DNA of 64,000 nucleotides. It comes from Babylonia areolata (Eukaryota > Mollusca > Gastropoda > Neogastropoda > Buccinidae). The number at the start of each line of letters is the position of its first letter. Within the stretch, counting starts at the first letter, position 1. The position numbers and the translations under genes were made by a program. Under the pieces are notes generated by a model. The model did no database searches, was not told the DNA's origin, and saw only the letters and a list, made by a program, of their open reading frames with translations. Below are positions 53,011 to 64,000 of the stretch, piece after piece. The DNA lies in NCBI RefSeq assembly GCF_041734735.1, contig NC_134882.1, positions 26,761,699 to 26,825,698 on the forward strand, given 5' to 3'.

Positions 53011-55199
53011 GTCTGACCAGGTTGTAACTGAGAAAGAACAGATGTGTGAAAGTGACAAGAGAACATTGACGGATGTGAAATTGACAGCCAGAAAGGACAG
53101 GGATGTGAAAATGACCTGAATGAAGTGATAGTGACTTTTTTTTTCTTTTTTTTTTACCACAGAGAATAAAATCCTTACGATAAAAAGTCCCGAAGTTGAA
53201 ACTTCAGACACTGATAATCAAGATAAGCACCTGAACACAATGGGAAAAACAAATTTACACAAGATTAGGGATGGGGAACATAGTTTTAAGCTATCAGCAG
53301 AGTGAAGTTCTATATACTGTGTGTGTGTTGCAAAAGGGTGTACATGTGTGTGCTGTGGAGCAAAGTGTATTGTAGGGCATGTCTCTGTGCTCTATGGAAT
53401 GAACTGTGTGCATACAGAGACCATAGTTTTGTTCTTTTTTTTTTCCCCAATAATGTCCAATCTGATGGTGGTGCTGAAACTTGGTATAGGACTAAGTGAT
53501 GTGAGCATTGTCATTTAGAAGTAATATGGCATTGCGGAGTCCAGTAACTTGTGGCAGTGCAGTGGCACTGCTACTAACTTACACAAGTTTGCCATGCATT
53601 GTGATGGACGGAGATTTGTTGAATGATGTGGGTAAATGGGTTATATATATGCAACAGGGAACATTGTTAACACAGATCACGTACAAGGTGAATTAGAGCT
53701 CTGTGCTGTTTCACAGATTGTTTTGAAAATAAGATTGAAGCAGTATTTTAGAATGTGAGGTAATGCTCATGGCATACATGTTTTTTCACTTTGCATTTTA
53801 TTTACTTACGATCATGTTGACATGTCAGGGTTTGGGTGTGAGTTCAGTATCTGTTTGCTATTTTTACCCCTTTTTTATTTAGATATGTATGAGTTGTTCC
53901 ATTCTCTGTTAACACAAGATCGTTTGATATTGATTACTTTACATTTGGGTCAGGCATGCTACACTCTTACACAAACATTACATTTACTACAGGTACTCAA
54001 CGACAGTGTACATTTTATTGTGAATTACTTTAGAGACAAATTTGTATTGATTGTAAAACAAGGAGGAGGAGAAAGAAAAGCATAGAACAAGTTGATTGAT
54101 GTTGACTGTGTTATGCAGGAAGGCTGTGATTGGAACACGTTGCGTGGGTCCATATTGTTGTGATGTGCATGCTAGTATGCAGGATGTTTTAACCCCACCT
54201 TCCTACTCCTTTTCCTGTTCTTCTCTTGCCCCTCCCCTGCTCCCTTCGTTCCCCACCTCCACTCCTCCCCAAATGCCCCCCTGCCCCCTACACCCCACCC
54301 CCCCTCCCCAAACACCCACTCCAAGTGACTGGTCTAAGGGGAGACGTAGGACACATGAAGTAACTTATTGCCTGTTGTTCACCTCAACTGCCACTTTACT
54401 GTTTTTCATACCATTATTTATCAGTATATAACACTGCCTGTTTCGCTCCTTGCCTGTCTGTCTGCCCAGTGGGCTGCTGACTCCCTGCTCCATGTTCTCT
54501 TTCCGCTGTATCTCCTCCCCAATCCCAGCCCCAGCCACCTCACCTGTCTCCCAGCTCTTCTCTTTGCCCTAGTTCCCTCCCCATTACCCCCACCCTGTTT
54601 CCCAACCACTCCTTCCTGTACAGAATATGTTTCTTAGATTTGTAGGGTGTTGGGGTGAACATACGTAATAGGGTATTTACAGTTACAAAGAACTACTATT
54701 GATTGGTCATTTCAGTCAAGAGTCATTCAGTTAGCCAGCAACTGAGAAAATAGAATATTCATGATAAAATGATCGACAAGAAGTGTTAACGATTTTAACA
54801 GACAAGAACCAAAATACATAAAGCATGTAACTTTGCAACAACAACAACAACAAAAATCAATAAAACACAAGAAGTAACAATCTTTAAGTTATTTTACAAA
54901 CTGATCACAAGATAATGCAAATGAACACAAGAAAACCCAAGTGTAAAGGAAGAACTTGAACTTTCTTTTATAAAGAAAGTATTTTTATGTGCTATTTTCT
55001 TCAAGTGGACTTGTATATAAAGGCAGTGAAAGGAAATGTGGAGAATGTCATGCACATTGACCAAGGAGACATGGTAACACACAGAAATAGAATGAAACAT
55101 CTGTTGGTGTTAATTGATGATTATGATGTCATAATCATGACACACATGAAATAGAATGAAATGTCTAATGTGGTGACAACAACATTCAGAGACATACAG
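53011..55199. other. intergenic, no gene seen
   Basis: T-rich and mixed sequence with a C-rich tract at 54200-54320; no recognised element or exon. Confidence 0.5.
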
Positions 55200-55760
55200 A
55201 CCTAACTGGTGGATGATGCTAAATAGCTGTCAGTCATTACCTAGTTAGGTTCAAGACTGCCAGCAGTACACTGTCCGGTTTGTTATCAATCATGTCTGGT
55301 TAAGTCCTGGATGATCTGCAGTATTGTGTGATACCAGTCAAGCCTGGTCAGGTCTTATACTGTCAGCAGTACACTACTGTCTCCACTACTGGTTACTGGC
55401 TACTGCCTTGTTGGATCCTGGGCTGTTGGCAGTACAGCTGGCTGTCAGTCACACCTGGTTAGGTTCTAGGTTGTTGGCAGTACAGCCGGCTGTCAGTCAC
55501 ACCTGGTTAGATCCTGGGCTGTTAGCAGTACATTGTACTGCTGGCTGTCAGTCACACCTGGTTAGGTGCTAGACTGTTGGCAGTACTTTGCACTGCTAAC
55601 TACCGGTTACCTGGTTAGGTCCGAGGCGGTCTGCAGTATACTGCATTGCTGGCTTCAGGTCTTCACCTGATCAGATCTTAGGTTGTAGGCAGAACAGTCA
55701 TCGTCAAATTAGGTTCTAGGCTGTCGGTAGTACTCTGCACTGCAGTCAGTCACTGACCCC
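55200..55760. repeat. diverged minisatellite, about 50-65-bp units
   Basis: Repeats of the theme GTCAGTCACACCTGGTTAGG, TCCTAGGCTGTTGGCAGTAC, then CTGCACTGCTGGCT; about nine units. The central ones (55430-55570) are nearly identical and the outer ones are decayed. Confidence 0.85.
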
Positions 55761-56124
55761 AGCTTTTAGACTTAGAGGGTCATGAACAGGGCTCCCAATT
55801 CCATGCGAGTCCAGGGAAATGACCGCCTTTGCTTCAAAGGAAGTATATTTTTTATCAGTAGAGGAGGGGAAAATTTGACATGGATTCTGTGCTGAACAGC
55901 TCAGAATTTGTATTTCAGAAGTTTTGTGATAAAGTTTTTCAAGTCATTAGAATATACATCATTTTTCGGGCTACAAGGTGTTGTGGATTATAGGGTATAT
56001 CCCCAGATATTTTAAATGAAAGCCTGTTTCATCCATCAAATGATATCGAAGGTGCTTCAGAAAAAAGATGGGCAATATTTTTTCTTTAAAGTGACACAAC
56101 CCAATTTTTGGATGCATCAAACCA

Positions 56125-56515
56125 AAAATTTGTTTGCATGAGGCAGGTTCTCATGATACAGTCAAACTGAAAGCAGGTTCACATGGTTGTCAAACTGGAA
56201 GTAGGTTCACATGGTATGATTAAACTGTAAAAAGGTTCACATGAGACAGCCAAACCATAGGTAGGTATTCTTAATACAGTTAACCAAAAGCAGGTGTACA
56301 TAATTATTACACCTAAAGGTTCATATGGTCTGATGAAACTGAAAGTAGGTTCACATGATGCAGCCAAACCAAAAGTTGGTTCTCATGATACAATCAAACC
56401 AAAACCATGTTCACATGACTCAAACTGAAGGTAGGTTCTTATGACGTAATCAAATCGAAAACAGTTTCTCACGATACAGTCAAACCAAAAGTAAGTTCTC
56501 ATTATTGTGTCAGAT
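56125..56515. repeat. diverged minisatellite, about 33-bp units
   Basis: About eleven units of the theme AGGTTCACATGATACAGTCA, AACCAAAAGT with many substitutions. Not related to the 52.6 or 55.2 kb arrays. Confidence 0.85.
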
Positions 56516-57429
56516 GTTCAGAAACACTGATCAGCACAGATTTTAGATGCATTTTAGGATTGTATTTGTAGATGTCTAAATTTGTAGATGAATGTCAAAA
56601 TTAAGTTGACTATAAAATAGGCACTTTGCAAAAAGTACCATTTGTGGTCCCAACAATTCAGCAAGGACATTTCAGGACAGAATGTTGAGAAAATTAGTGT
56701 CTCTTTAAGTTTTTTTTATGCTGTTGGGGTGAGATGGAGGAGTGTGCCCCACACCTTTACACTCACTATTTATTTTTTCTGTGATGCTTCTAAATTGGCA
56801 TTTTTGTTGTCTGTCAAAGCTGACTGTGTCCCTAATTCCAGCATAGAGAACGCCAATCATCGATCACTGTCTGAGGCCTGGCTGCTGTCTCCTTTAGTTA
56901 AACAATCTCATGTACGTGTGTACATATTTTTGCTGTCTTCAATTGAATGAGTATAACCATATATTGCTTCAGAAAGAATGTCTCTTAAAACTTTTTTTTT
57001 TTTAATATGCTATGAGAAATTCTGTTTCTTGTGATGGCCATGAAGTCATTGTGCGATCTATTTTAAGTCATGATGAAATGTGGACTTACAAATTGCTTCA
57101 ATTTGCTTTGTTTTTGTTTTTTTGTGTATGTGTGTATATCTTGTGTTGATGTCTCCGTGCAAATGACTGCCTGTTCCCTCCACTACCCCCGCCCCTGTCA
57201 GGGCTAACAGAAATAAATACAGACACTTGTCAGACATATATTATGTGTCACATGGCCTTTGTCCTTCCACCGCTTTCCACCCTCTATCCCAGGCTTCCCT
57301 GTGCCTGGCTGGCTGTCTGCCTGTCTTTCTGCCATGCTGGTTTGTGTGATAATGCTTCCACTTATTTCAGAGAGAGTGGGTGGTGTGTGAATGTCTGGAA
57401 TCTTAGCAGGGGTGGCTGATACAACTTTA

Positions 57430-57466
<37 letters not shown>

Positions 57467-57479
57467 TGTATTTATATTT

Positions 57480-57513
<34 letters not shown>

Positions 57514-58799
57514 GTGTTTGTGTGTGTATGTATATGCAGTGCTCTGTTCAACAGAATTCTGTTGTCAAAAAGAATTGGAATAAAACTTGTTTCTGAGAAA
57601 GCTGTAAAAGCATGCTGTTGAATGTATTTATAATATACCACTTGTTCACTTGTTGGTCATTGTCACTGGTTAGTAGCATCAGTTAATGTTTTTTAACACT
57701 CATCACTGATTGTCATCAAACTGTTAAAGAGATTTTTTTTTAAATGTGCATTAAAAAATCTTTCACCATCCCCATGTTTTCTTTCACAGTTGTGGGTTCA
57801 CCCATTGTATTTATTAAGGCGCAGGGCTGGGTAGCACAAGCAATCTGGGCATGCTGAGTTTTCCTTAGTCTATGGAATTAACTTAGGCTTAGGAAAGTTC
57901 TCTCAACATTAAGCAATCCCAGTGCTACTGAGATTGCTCATGCAACACAGACCAGGGTTCGTGGTCAGGTTGAACACTTCCCTTCTTATTCCACAGCACA
58001 TGCACGCGCGCGCACACACGCACACACACATAAACACACACACACACACACTGAAGACTATATATCAGAGTACTTGATTCAAATGAACTTGTTCTTGTGC
58101 TGAACCTTCAGAAACTGATATATCTGTAACACCTTCCCGGTTGATAATTCTTTTGCTAGAAGTTGAACAAATGAAAGAAGCTTAACATGTTTAACCATGC
58201 ATCAAATCGTTTGATAGCACACATCCTTTGAAAACAAAGGTAAAGGCCTTCCCTTTCAGCTATTAAAGTGTTGAAAATTACTACTAAAGCTGTAGCGTTT
58301 GGACTCCCATCAGTATACAAAGTGAGTCTATATATTAACCTGTATGTATGTCCATGATAAATATAAACTTTGGCGTTTTCTCAGCGACCGCAAGTGTTAG
58401 AGCCATCAAAACAGAAGGATAACTGACAAATATTGATAAAACCTAACTTACCATCACCTTTTTTTCCAAGATGCTGAGCACTACTCCAAAAGTCATACTT
58501 AAAATATTTCAAGAATCATTGTAATTTTCATATTTCCGTAAAACTTGTCATCAGTTACTCTTACAGTACACAAATGCCATTATTTACTTTTAACTACAGG
58601 CAAGGTCAACAAAATGCATTAACAAAACAAAAAAACAACAACACTTTTTTGAAAAATTGGTACAGCAGCAGACATTTCAATGATAGTAATTCACAATTTC
58701 ATTGTTCAAAAAAGCAATTTTCTTTCTTTAAGTGTCATGGTTTAAGCGCCACCAAATAAATATTAGCAAATGATAACCAGATAAACCACACTTCTAATC
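56516..58799. other. intergenic, microsatellites only
   Basis: Contains (AC)n then (TA)n at 57430-57506, CG/CA-rich repeats at 58000-58050 and T-rich tracts. No coding sequence supported. Confidence 0.55.
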
Positions 58800-59890
58800 A
58801 AGGTTCAACCATTGACAGATATGAGCAACTGTTTTTACCAGAGAATTTTGTAAAAAGGTGATCTACCCTTGCAAGAGAATTTTGAGGATTCTGGGGAAAC
58901 AAATTTCTAAAATTTATTGCGCTAAAACAATAGAAGATAGAGAATGAAAGTAAGTGTTTTTGTGAAGGAAATTGAATGTGGATTTTAAACCCAGACTTTT
59001 TTTCCCCAGATATCTTAAATCTAAATAGCTATTCAGGTATTTCAAATCAAGGTTATAATTTTTTTTTCCTTTTAAAAAGGTCTATTCTACCACCACAGGA
59101 TGACACCCACAGCTGGAAACACCACATTTATTGTCTGATTATACCTGTAAAAGGAAATAAAACGGCTTATAAGTTTATGAGAACAATCATAATGCTTCTA
59201 GTCATGTAAGTGAATAACTGTCCCTGCAAGATGTATGTGGGTTCGGTCAAGATAAGAAGTCAATCATGTTCTCAGAAAGTGAGCCGTCAAGCTTTTCTTA
59301 TACGTAAGAGTGTCCCCAATTAGAGGAGAAAGCACTTTGATGATATTCCCTTCCTCCTGATTGTAACTGAGCCAATAACGTGTCTTCAGTGCATCCAGTC
59401 TGCGTCCTCGATAAAGAAATCGTTCAACTGATAAGTGACAGAACGTACAAAACACATGATTCCCATCTGTCGTCTGTCAACCCTGAGTTTTATGAAAACC
59501 GTGAATGATTCTTGTCATTCCCGGCAGTTGATCACTGTGAAAAGACAGTTCACTGACAGGTCGATGCCAGACCTACCTACCTGCTCTCTGTCTGGCCTTC
59601 AACCTATTGTCTTACACTACTCCTCTATCTCTCCTTCCTCTCTTCCCAAATTACATATAGTACCATGTCTTCACTGTCAGTAATGATCACACACTCAGAA
59701 ATGATGTCTGATTGCACAGATGGATGGAGACAGAGTCGAACATTGCTGTTTCATCACTGTTGTCATCACCTTCGAGTTCTAACGAATCATAAGACAAGAT
59801 CCATCTCTGATCGTTATACACAATCATCTGCACAGCTTGTGCACCCCATTGTGCATTGTGCTCACTACTGACACTGGCATTGTTGAAGGA
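58800..59890 (+). mobile_element. dispersed repeat F, copy 2
   Basis: Same orientation as the 17.9-18.9 kb copy and longer in its left half, where a 300-bp stretch (AAACCCAGACTTTTTTTCCC and on) has no counterpart in copy 1. Shared blocks include CGAGTTCTAACGAATCATAA / GAGTTCGAACCAATCATACT at the right. On the - strand an acidic peptide (SLELEGDDNSDETAMFDS) is open, compatible with the N terminus of a piggyBac-like protein but far from sufficient to call it. Confidence 0.6.
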
Positions 59891-61576
59891 ACCTGACCAG
59901 TGCCAGGTGAAGGAGATAAGGTGCAAAGGTGATGGCAGGCAGGTGACAGTAGTCAATGATAAACTCGCCAGTCATACCACTGCTTTGTCAGCAGCTGGAT
60001 TTGGGTTCAAGATTGTGTAACAGTAATTTGGAGGTTCATTAGCAGCAACTTTTACGTTTACTGATGGTAACTTTTACATTCTTTAACAATGACTTTTAAT
60101 TCATCAATTGTAACATTCAGGGTAACGTTTATAGGTCCAACATAGTTGGAAATAAACAATAGCCACATGTTAAGCAGCAGTACATCTTATGAATCATTAT
60201 ACTCCAAGGACTTTGTAATAGCTCATGAGGAGTCAGGTCTTCATGTAAACTGCAAAGTAAAACAACAAAGATATTTTTATCACAAGTGTAGTTTAATTTA
60301 CTCCCTTCTGTCCCAGATCTACTTGCTGTATTTAACCCTTGTCATTAACACAGTCAGGCAGAGTCCCAGTAGCATAGTTGGTTTGTGAGATGACGCTGCT
60401 GACTGCAGAGACCAGACGTGAAAAAAATCACAAAGCAACAGCAGAAAAGAAAGACTGAAAGAATAGTAATCTTAAAGAAAATCATTATGGTTCACTGTGA
60501 AACATTGAAGAAAAAGAAGGCCAATTATACTTAGCACACAAGAATGGCAGCACACTGAAGCAAACTAGGGATAATATTGCTGACACAGCTAAAGGCTGGA
60601 TTAGATTTTCTCAGGCAAGAAGTGTTTTATGAGACAGCCGCTGGTGTTAAATTTATGCAGCTGTATTCAATTCATATAATCCGCAGCAAGAGGGTTTTTT
60701 TTGTTTTGTTTTTCTTTTGTAACTCTCATAGGAATCAATAGTGACAAGGGCAAGAATGGCTTTCTCTTCTCACAGGAATCAGAATCGTGCTGACAAAACA
60801 CACCAGACCTAGTTACTGACATCAGATGTTGGTAGCCATGGTGTTAGATGACTTTTTTGGGGAAAGTCTGATATATCCCAGTACTGCATTTTTGTCTGCA
60901 TATGTTCATACCACTGTGGGAAGGTCTGTCTGGTAAGGAATCACAAATGACTTGTTGAAAGAAAACAGTCTCTCTCGGTATTTCTTTATTTTTCATTAAC
61001 ATTGCATGGGGATATGTCCCTTGTTTTCTAATCAGATGTTGTTAGGGAGTTTGTTTTTTGTTGTTCTTTGGTGTGTGTGTGTGTGTGTGTGTTTTGTTGT
61101 TGTTGTTTTGTGTGTGTGTGTGTTTCAGTTTACATTTATATTGAATTTACTGATTATACTTCGTTTTAACTGAGATATTGGAGGACATGTAGTTCTGTTA
61201 TATCTGAATATTGATGTACATATATGTGTGGCACATGCAGTGAACTGACAGAGAAGTTTGGGCATCAGGTATGGATGTCACACATTGTCAGTGTTCTCAG
61301 AATCAGGACAAATGGGACACAGATGTGTGTTAGTATTCCAGTCCTCAGTGGTCATGTGTGTCAGACAAATGATGCCTGTCAGAATTCATGTGGTTGATGG
61401 CATGTCTTGCATCAGAACACTCACCACCTGCATCACCTTTTCATAGGTGTTGGCTGTGTGCATAAAGAGTCTGCTAGAATGTTATGTTCTGAACCATGGT
61501 AGATATCCTTTTCTTACACTTTTCACACACATATGCATGCACACACTCACAGACACATTCATAGAGACACACATAC

Positions 61577-61625
<49 letters not shown>

Positions 61626-61889
61626 AACTGTCCATTCAGTTGAATTGAGAACAGAATAAAGAAGACTGTTGTCAGTTAGCTGTGGGATGAAGATGAGGAG
61701 AACAGTTAGTTGTTCATGCTGTTGTCAAGTGAAAGTGTTGTGCACACAGGAGTCAGTAGATCCCTAGCACTTTATCACTGAAGGGAGAGAGACACAGACT
61801 TCTGCAATCAAAAGCTTGTTGTTTGGTGTCTGGGAGAGTATCGATTTGGAGCAGGTGTCAAGTCATGCACACTGATGCATATATATATA
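59891..61889. other. intergenic, no gene seen
   Basis: Contains TG-rich repeats at 61068-61122 and (AC)n at 61564-61621; nothing else recognised. Confidence 0.5.
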
Positions 61890-61985
61890 TACACACTACA
61901 CCACATCTGCTGTGAAATAAATAGGTAAATAAAAAGCAGATGCCTGACCTACGCATACCCACCATCCTGGTCAGGCTTGAGTGCT
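61890..61985 (-). mobile_element. short SINE family B, reverse copy 3
   Basis: On the - strand: ACTCAAGCCTGACCAGGATG, GGTCAGGCATCTGC, then after an A/T-rich insertion of about 27 bp CAGATGTGGTGTAGTGTGTA. It matches the left two thirds of the copy at 5.2 kb. Confidence 0.6.
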
Positions 61986-62894
61986 TACCTTTGGTTTGTG
62001 TACAACATTTACATGACATGAAATAGAATGATTAGCAAAATAACGGAACAAGTAAAAACTTAGATATTAAATGAAAGATATATTGAAGGCAAGTGATTGA
62101 CAAAAGAACAACAAATAGGATGCAAAAAAAAAATGAACAGGATGCTTATCACTACTGATACAGTGCGAAGACTTAATGAAAATAAATGATATTTTATTTT
62201 ATATCGCACTATAATTCAAACATGAGCAAGCTAGAAGGGCTTTACAAACCTAAAATGAAACAAGAAGGCACATAAAAAGTAGTAGAAACATAAAACAGAA
62301 TAATTAATGTTATAAAAACACAATGCACAAAACCCACAAAGCAACACAAACACACATATACACACATGATTTAATGGCTGAGATAATAACAATTTTCACT
62401 TAAAATACATACATGTAAAAAGGAGCATCATTGTAATTTGCATGCCATAGATTCTGTAAAAATTGTAAAGTAAAGTTTTGTATAGGAAAGGTAAAAGGGG
62501 TAAAAATCAGCAGTCATTCTCCCTTTCAAACCACACCACCACCATATATCTACCCACCCCCATTCTCTCTGCTCACACATCACACACACTCACATTGCCT
62601 TGGGCCTGTTTGACTTAAAAACTTTTGGAAGTGAAAGACAAGATTTGAAGTTGTGGGTAAGGTTTGTCAACATTGTGCACACTTTGGTCCTTTGTTCAGG
62701 AGAAATCTCTCCCACAAAATATCAGACATTGTTTCATCTTTCAAATCTGATCTAAGAAGTTAATTGCTCAAACAATGTTTCAAACTTTTTACCTCTTTCC
62801 CCCCTAGACAATCCTTGTGTATGTGTGTGTGTGTGTTGTGTGTGTGTGTGTGTGTGTGTGTCAACTTCTGTGTGTGAGGGGATTGAGGTGGAAG

Positions 62895-62931
<37 letters not shown>

Positions 62932-63399
62932 GAGAGAGATGTTTCACTGTTTTAGAATACTACTTTTAGTGTGGTTGTACATTTTAACATTATTTTGTTG
63001 TTGTTTTGTTTTTTGTTCTTTTTTCTTTTTATTCCTATTACTTATTCAAGCCAGATGTATTGTTCAATATGCTTTGAGGGGCAGGGTAAGCACTACATAA
63101 ATGTACAATGTTGGTGTCATACTGTCTGGCCAATTCCTGATGTTGATTCTCCTATTCCTGATTGGCATATCATTAAACTTGTAAAATGTTCACCACTGTT
63201 AACACAACATGACAGCAAAGAGGCATTTTCAGTGCCTGTGAGGGTGGTTACATTTTGGCAACTTGAGACTTGTCACAGGGGGTGGGGGAGCTGTTTTCAA
63301 CTTGTACCATAACTTATTCTGTTCGTTCATCATTTCTCTTCTTTTATATAGTTTTTTCCAACAGTTTTCATGGGATTTTTTTTACACACACACTCATGT

Positions 63400-63448
<49 letters not shown>

Positions 63449-63470
63449 ACTAATACACACAGTGTCTTTG
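61986..63470. other. intergenic, microsatellites only
   Basis: Contains TG runs at 62817-62932 and (AC)n at 63403-63447. A RING-like peptide scrap near 63050 is discussed under rejected items. Confidence 0.5.
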
Positions 63471-63479
63471 TTATAAAGC

Positions 63480-63975
63480 CTTATCATGAAGAGAAATGAG
63501 TACCACCAATCATTCTTGGTGTGAGTTGAAAACTGTCGACATTTATTAAAGAAATAGCCCTGTGTGCTCGGCTGGACTATGAGCATCAAGAACATGAACA
63601 ATTTATAAAAGATAGCCTTATTCTTTTCTTCTTTTTTTTCCCCAATATTGTTGCTGCTTGTGTCTTTGAGAATGTTTCCAATGTTATCATGGAGCATATT
63701 GCGTTGTCAGAGCCTTATCTTGCCAGTCAAATCAGCCATGAAATGGCCCCTGTGTTCAGTCATCTGGACTATAAGCAGTATGATATGCCAATGGAGAAAG
63801 TTTATATTCATCAAAACAACAACAAAAAACACTGTGGGTTGTAAAATAAAAATAAAATGAAATTAAAAGAATCACTTTTGATGAGATGTCTAAAGTTTCA
63901 GACCATTGGTTTGTCTTCAGGAACTTTCCAGCTAACACAGTCCCTGAAGACAAACCTATGGTCTGAAATGTTGGA
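63480..63975. repeat. repeat with duplicated motif and terminal hairpin
   Basis: The phrase CCTGTGTGCTCGGCTGGACT, ATGAGCA (63560) recurs as CCTGTGTTCAGTCATCTGGA, CTATAAGCA (63748). Next, about 48-bp arms at 63881-63930 and 63941-63992 are reverse complements (ACTTTTGAT, TTTCAGACCAT, GGTTTGTCTTCAGG). Both arms, read outward, contain CTGAAGA, about 14 bp, GAAA. This resembles the long-repeat ends of Penelope-like retroelements, which often carry hammerhead-type motifs, but no protein is in the window. Confidence 0.4.
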
Positions 63976-64000
63976 TGCCTCTTATCAAAAGTATATTTAA

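Noticed and set aside
52681-53211. 176-codon frame on the - strand with repeated HFHTSV/HFCPVCL peptides
   Set aside because: It is the minisatellite translated; repeat units are not multiples of three throughout and the peptide is meaningless.
63045-63088. CSICFEGQ peptide between a good acceptor and a gtaagc donor, like a RING-finger exon
   Set aside because: Only about 12 codons, no second half of a RING within the window and no partner exon; likely chance.

Overview
The window is animal nuclear DNA, most likely from a marine gastropod, probably a caenogastropod such as a periwinkle relative. It is AT-rich and packed with (CA)n, (CT)n and homopolymer microsatellites. It carries tRNA-headed SINE families and an I/Nimb-type LINE that I recognise from molluscan genomes. 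Species assignment is inference; no marker gene fixes it.

The one host gene I can support lies on the + strand, with its start codon at 13514 and its stop at 49789-49791. It has 20 coding exons. By splicing at visible acceptor and donor sites with consistent phases I get one uninterrupted frame of 1,327 codons. The product is an AF4/FMR2 (AFF1-4 / Drosophila Lilliputian) family protein, the scaffold of the super elongation complex that brings P-TEFb to paused RNA polymerase II. All the family landmarks are present in order: an N-terminal basic/P-TEFb-binding segment (exons 1-3), an ELL-binding segment (exons 4-5), an acidic poly-Ser block (exons 8-10), a W-containing conserved patch and the AF9/ENL-binding strand (exon 11), a Lys-rich nuclear segment (exons 11-12) and the C-terminal homology domain (exons 13-20).

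Layout: 1-4.4 kb holds a Nimb-like LINE with endonuclease, reverse transcriptase and a deleted RNase H. 4.4-12.8 kb is intergenic, with microsatellites, two short SINE copies, a truncated long SINE and a CpG-rich block at 6.69-7.24 kb. 12.8-13.5 kb is the likely promoter and 5' leader, with a perfect CRE palindrome. 13.5-49.8 kb is the AFF gene; its introns hold three more SINE families, a degraded LINE fragment, a 100-bp-arm inverted repeat and a pentanucleotide mosaic array. 49.8-51 kb is probably 3' UTR. 51-64 kb has no recognised gene. It contains an 812-bp pogo-like deletion derivative with complete terminal repeats, three minisatellites, a second copy of an interspersed repeat also seen in intron 1, and a hairpin at the right edge.

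I found no operon-like system, CRISPR array, rRNA or functional tRNA. The most rewarding items are the complete AFF gene model with its frame-neutral exons, the pogo-derived element that fuses the two ends of a transposase, and the 100-100-100 bp inverted repeat.
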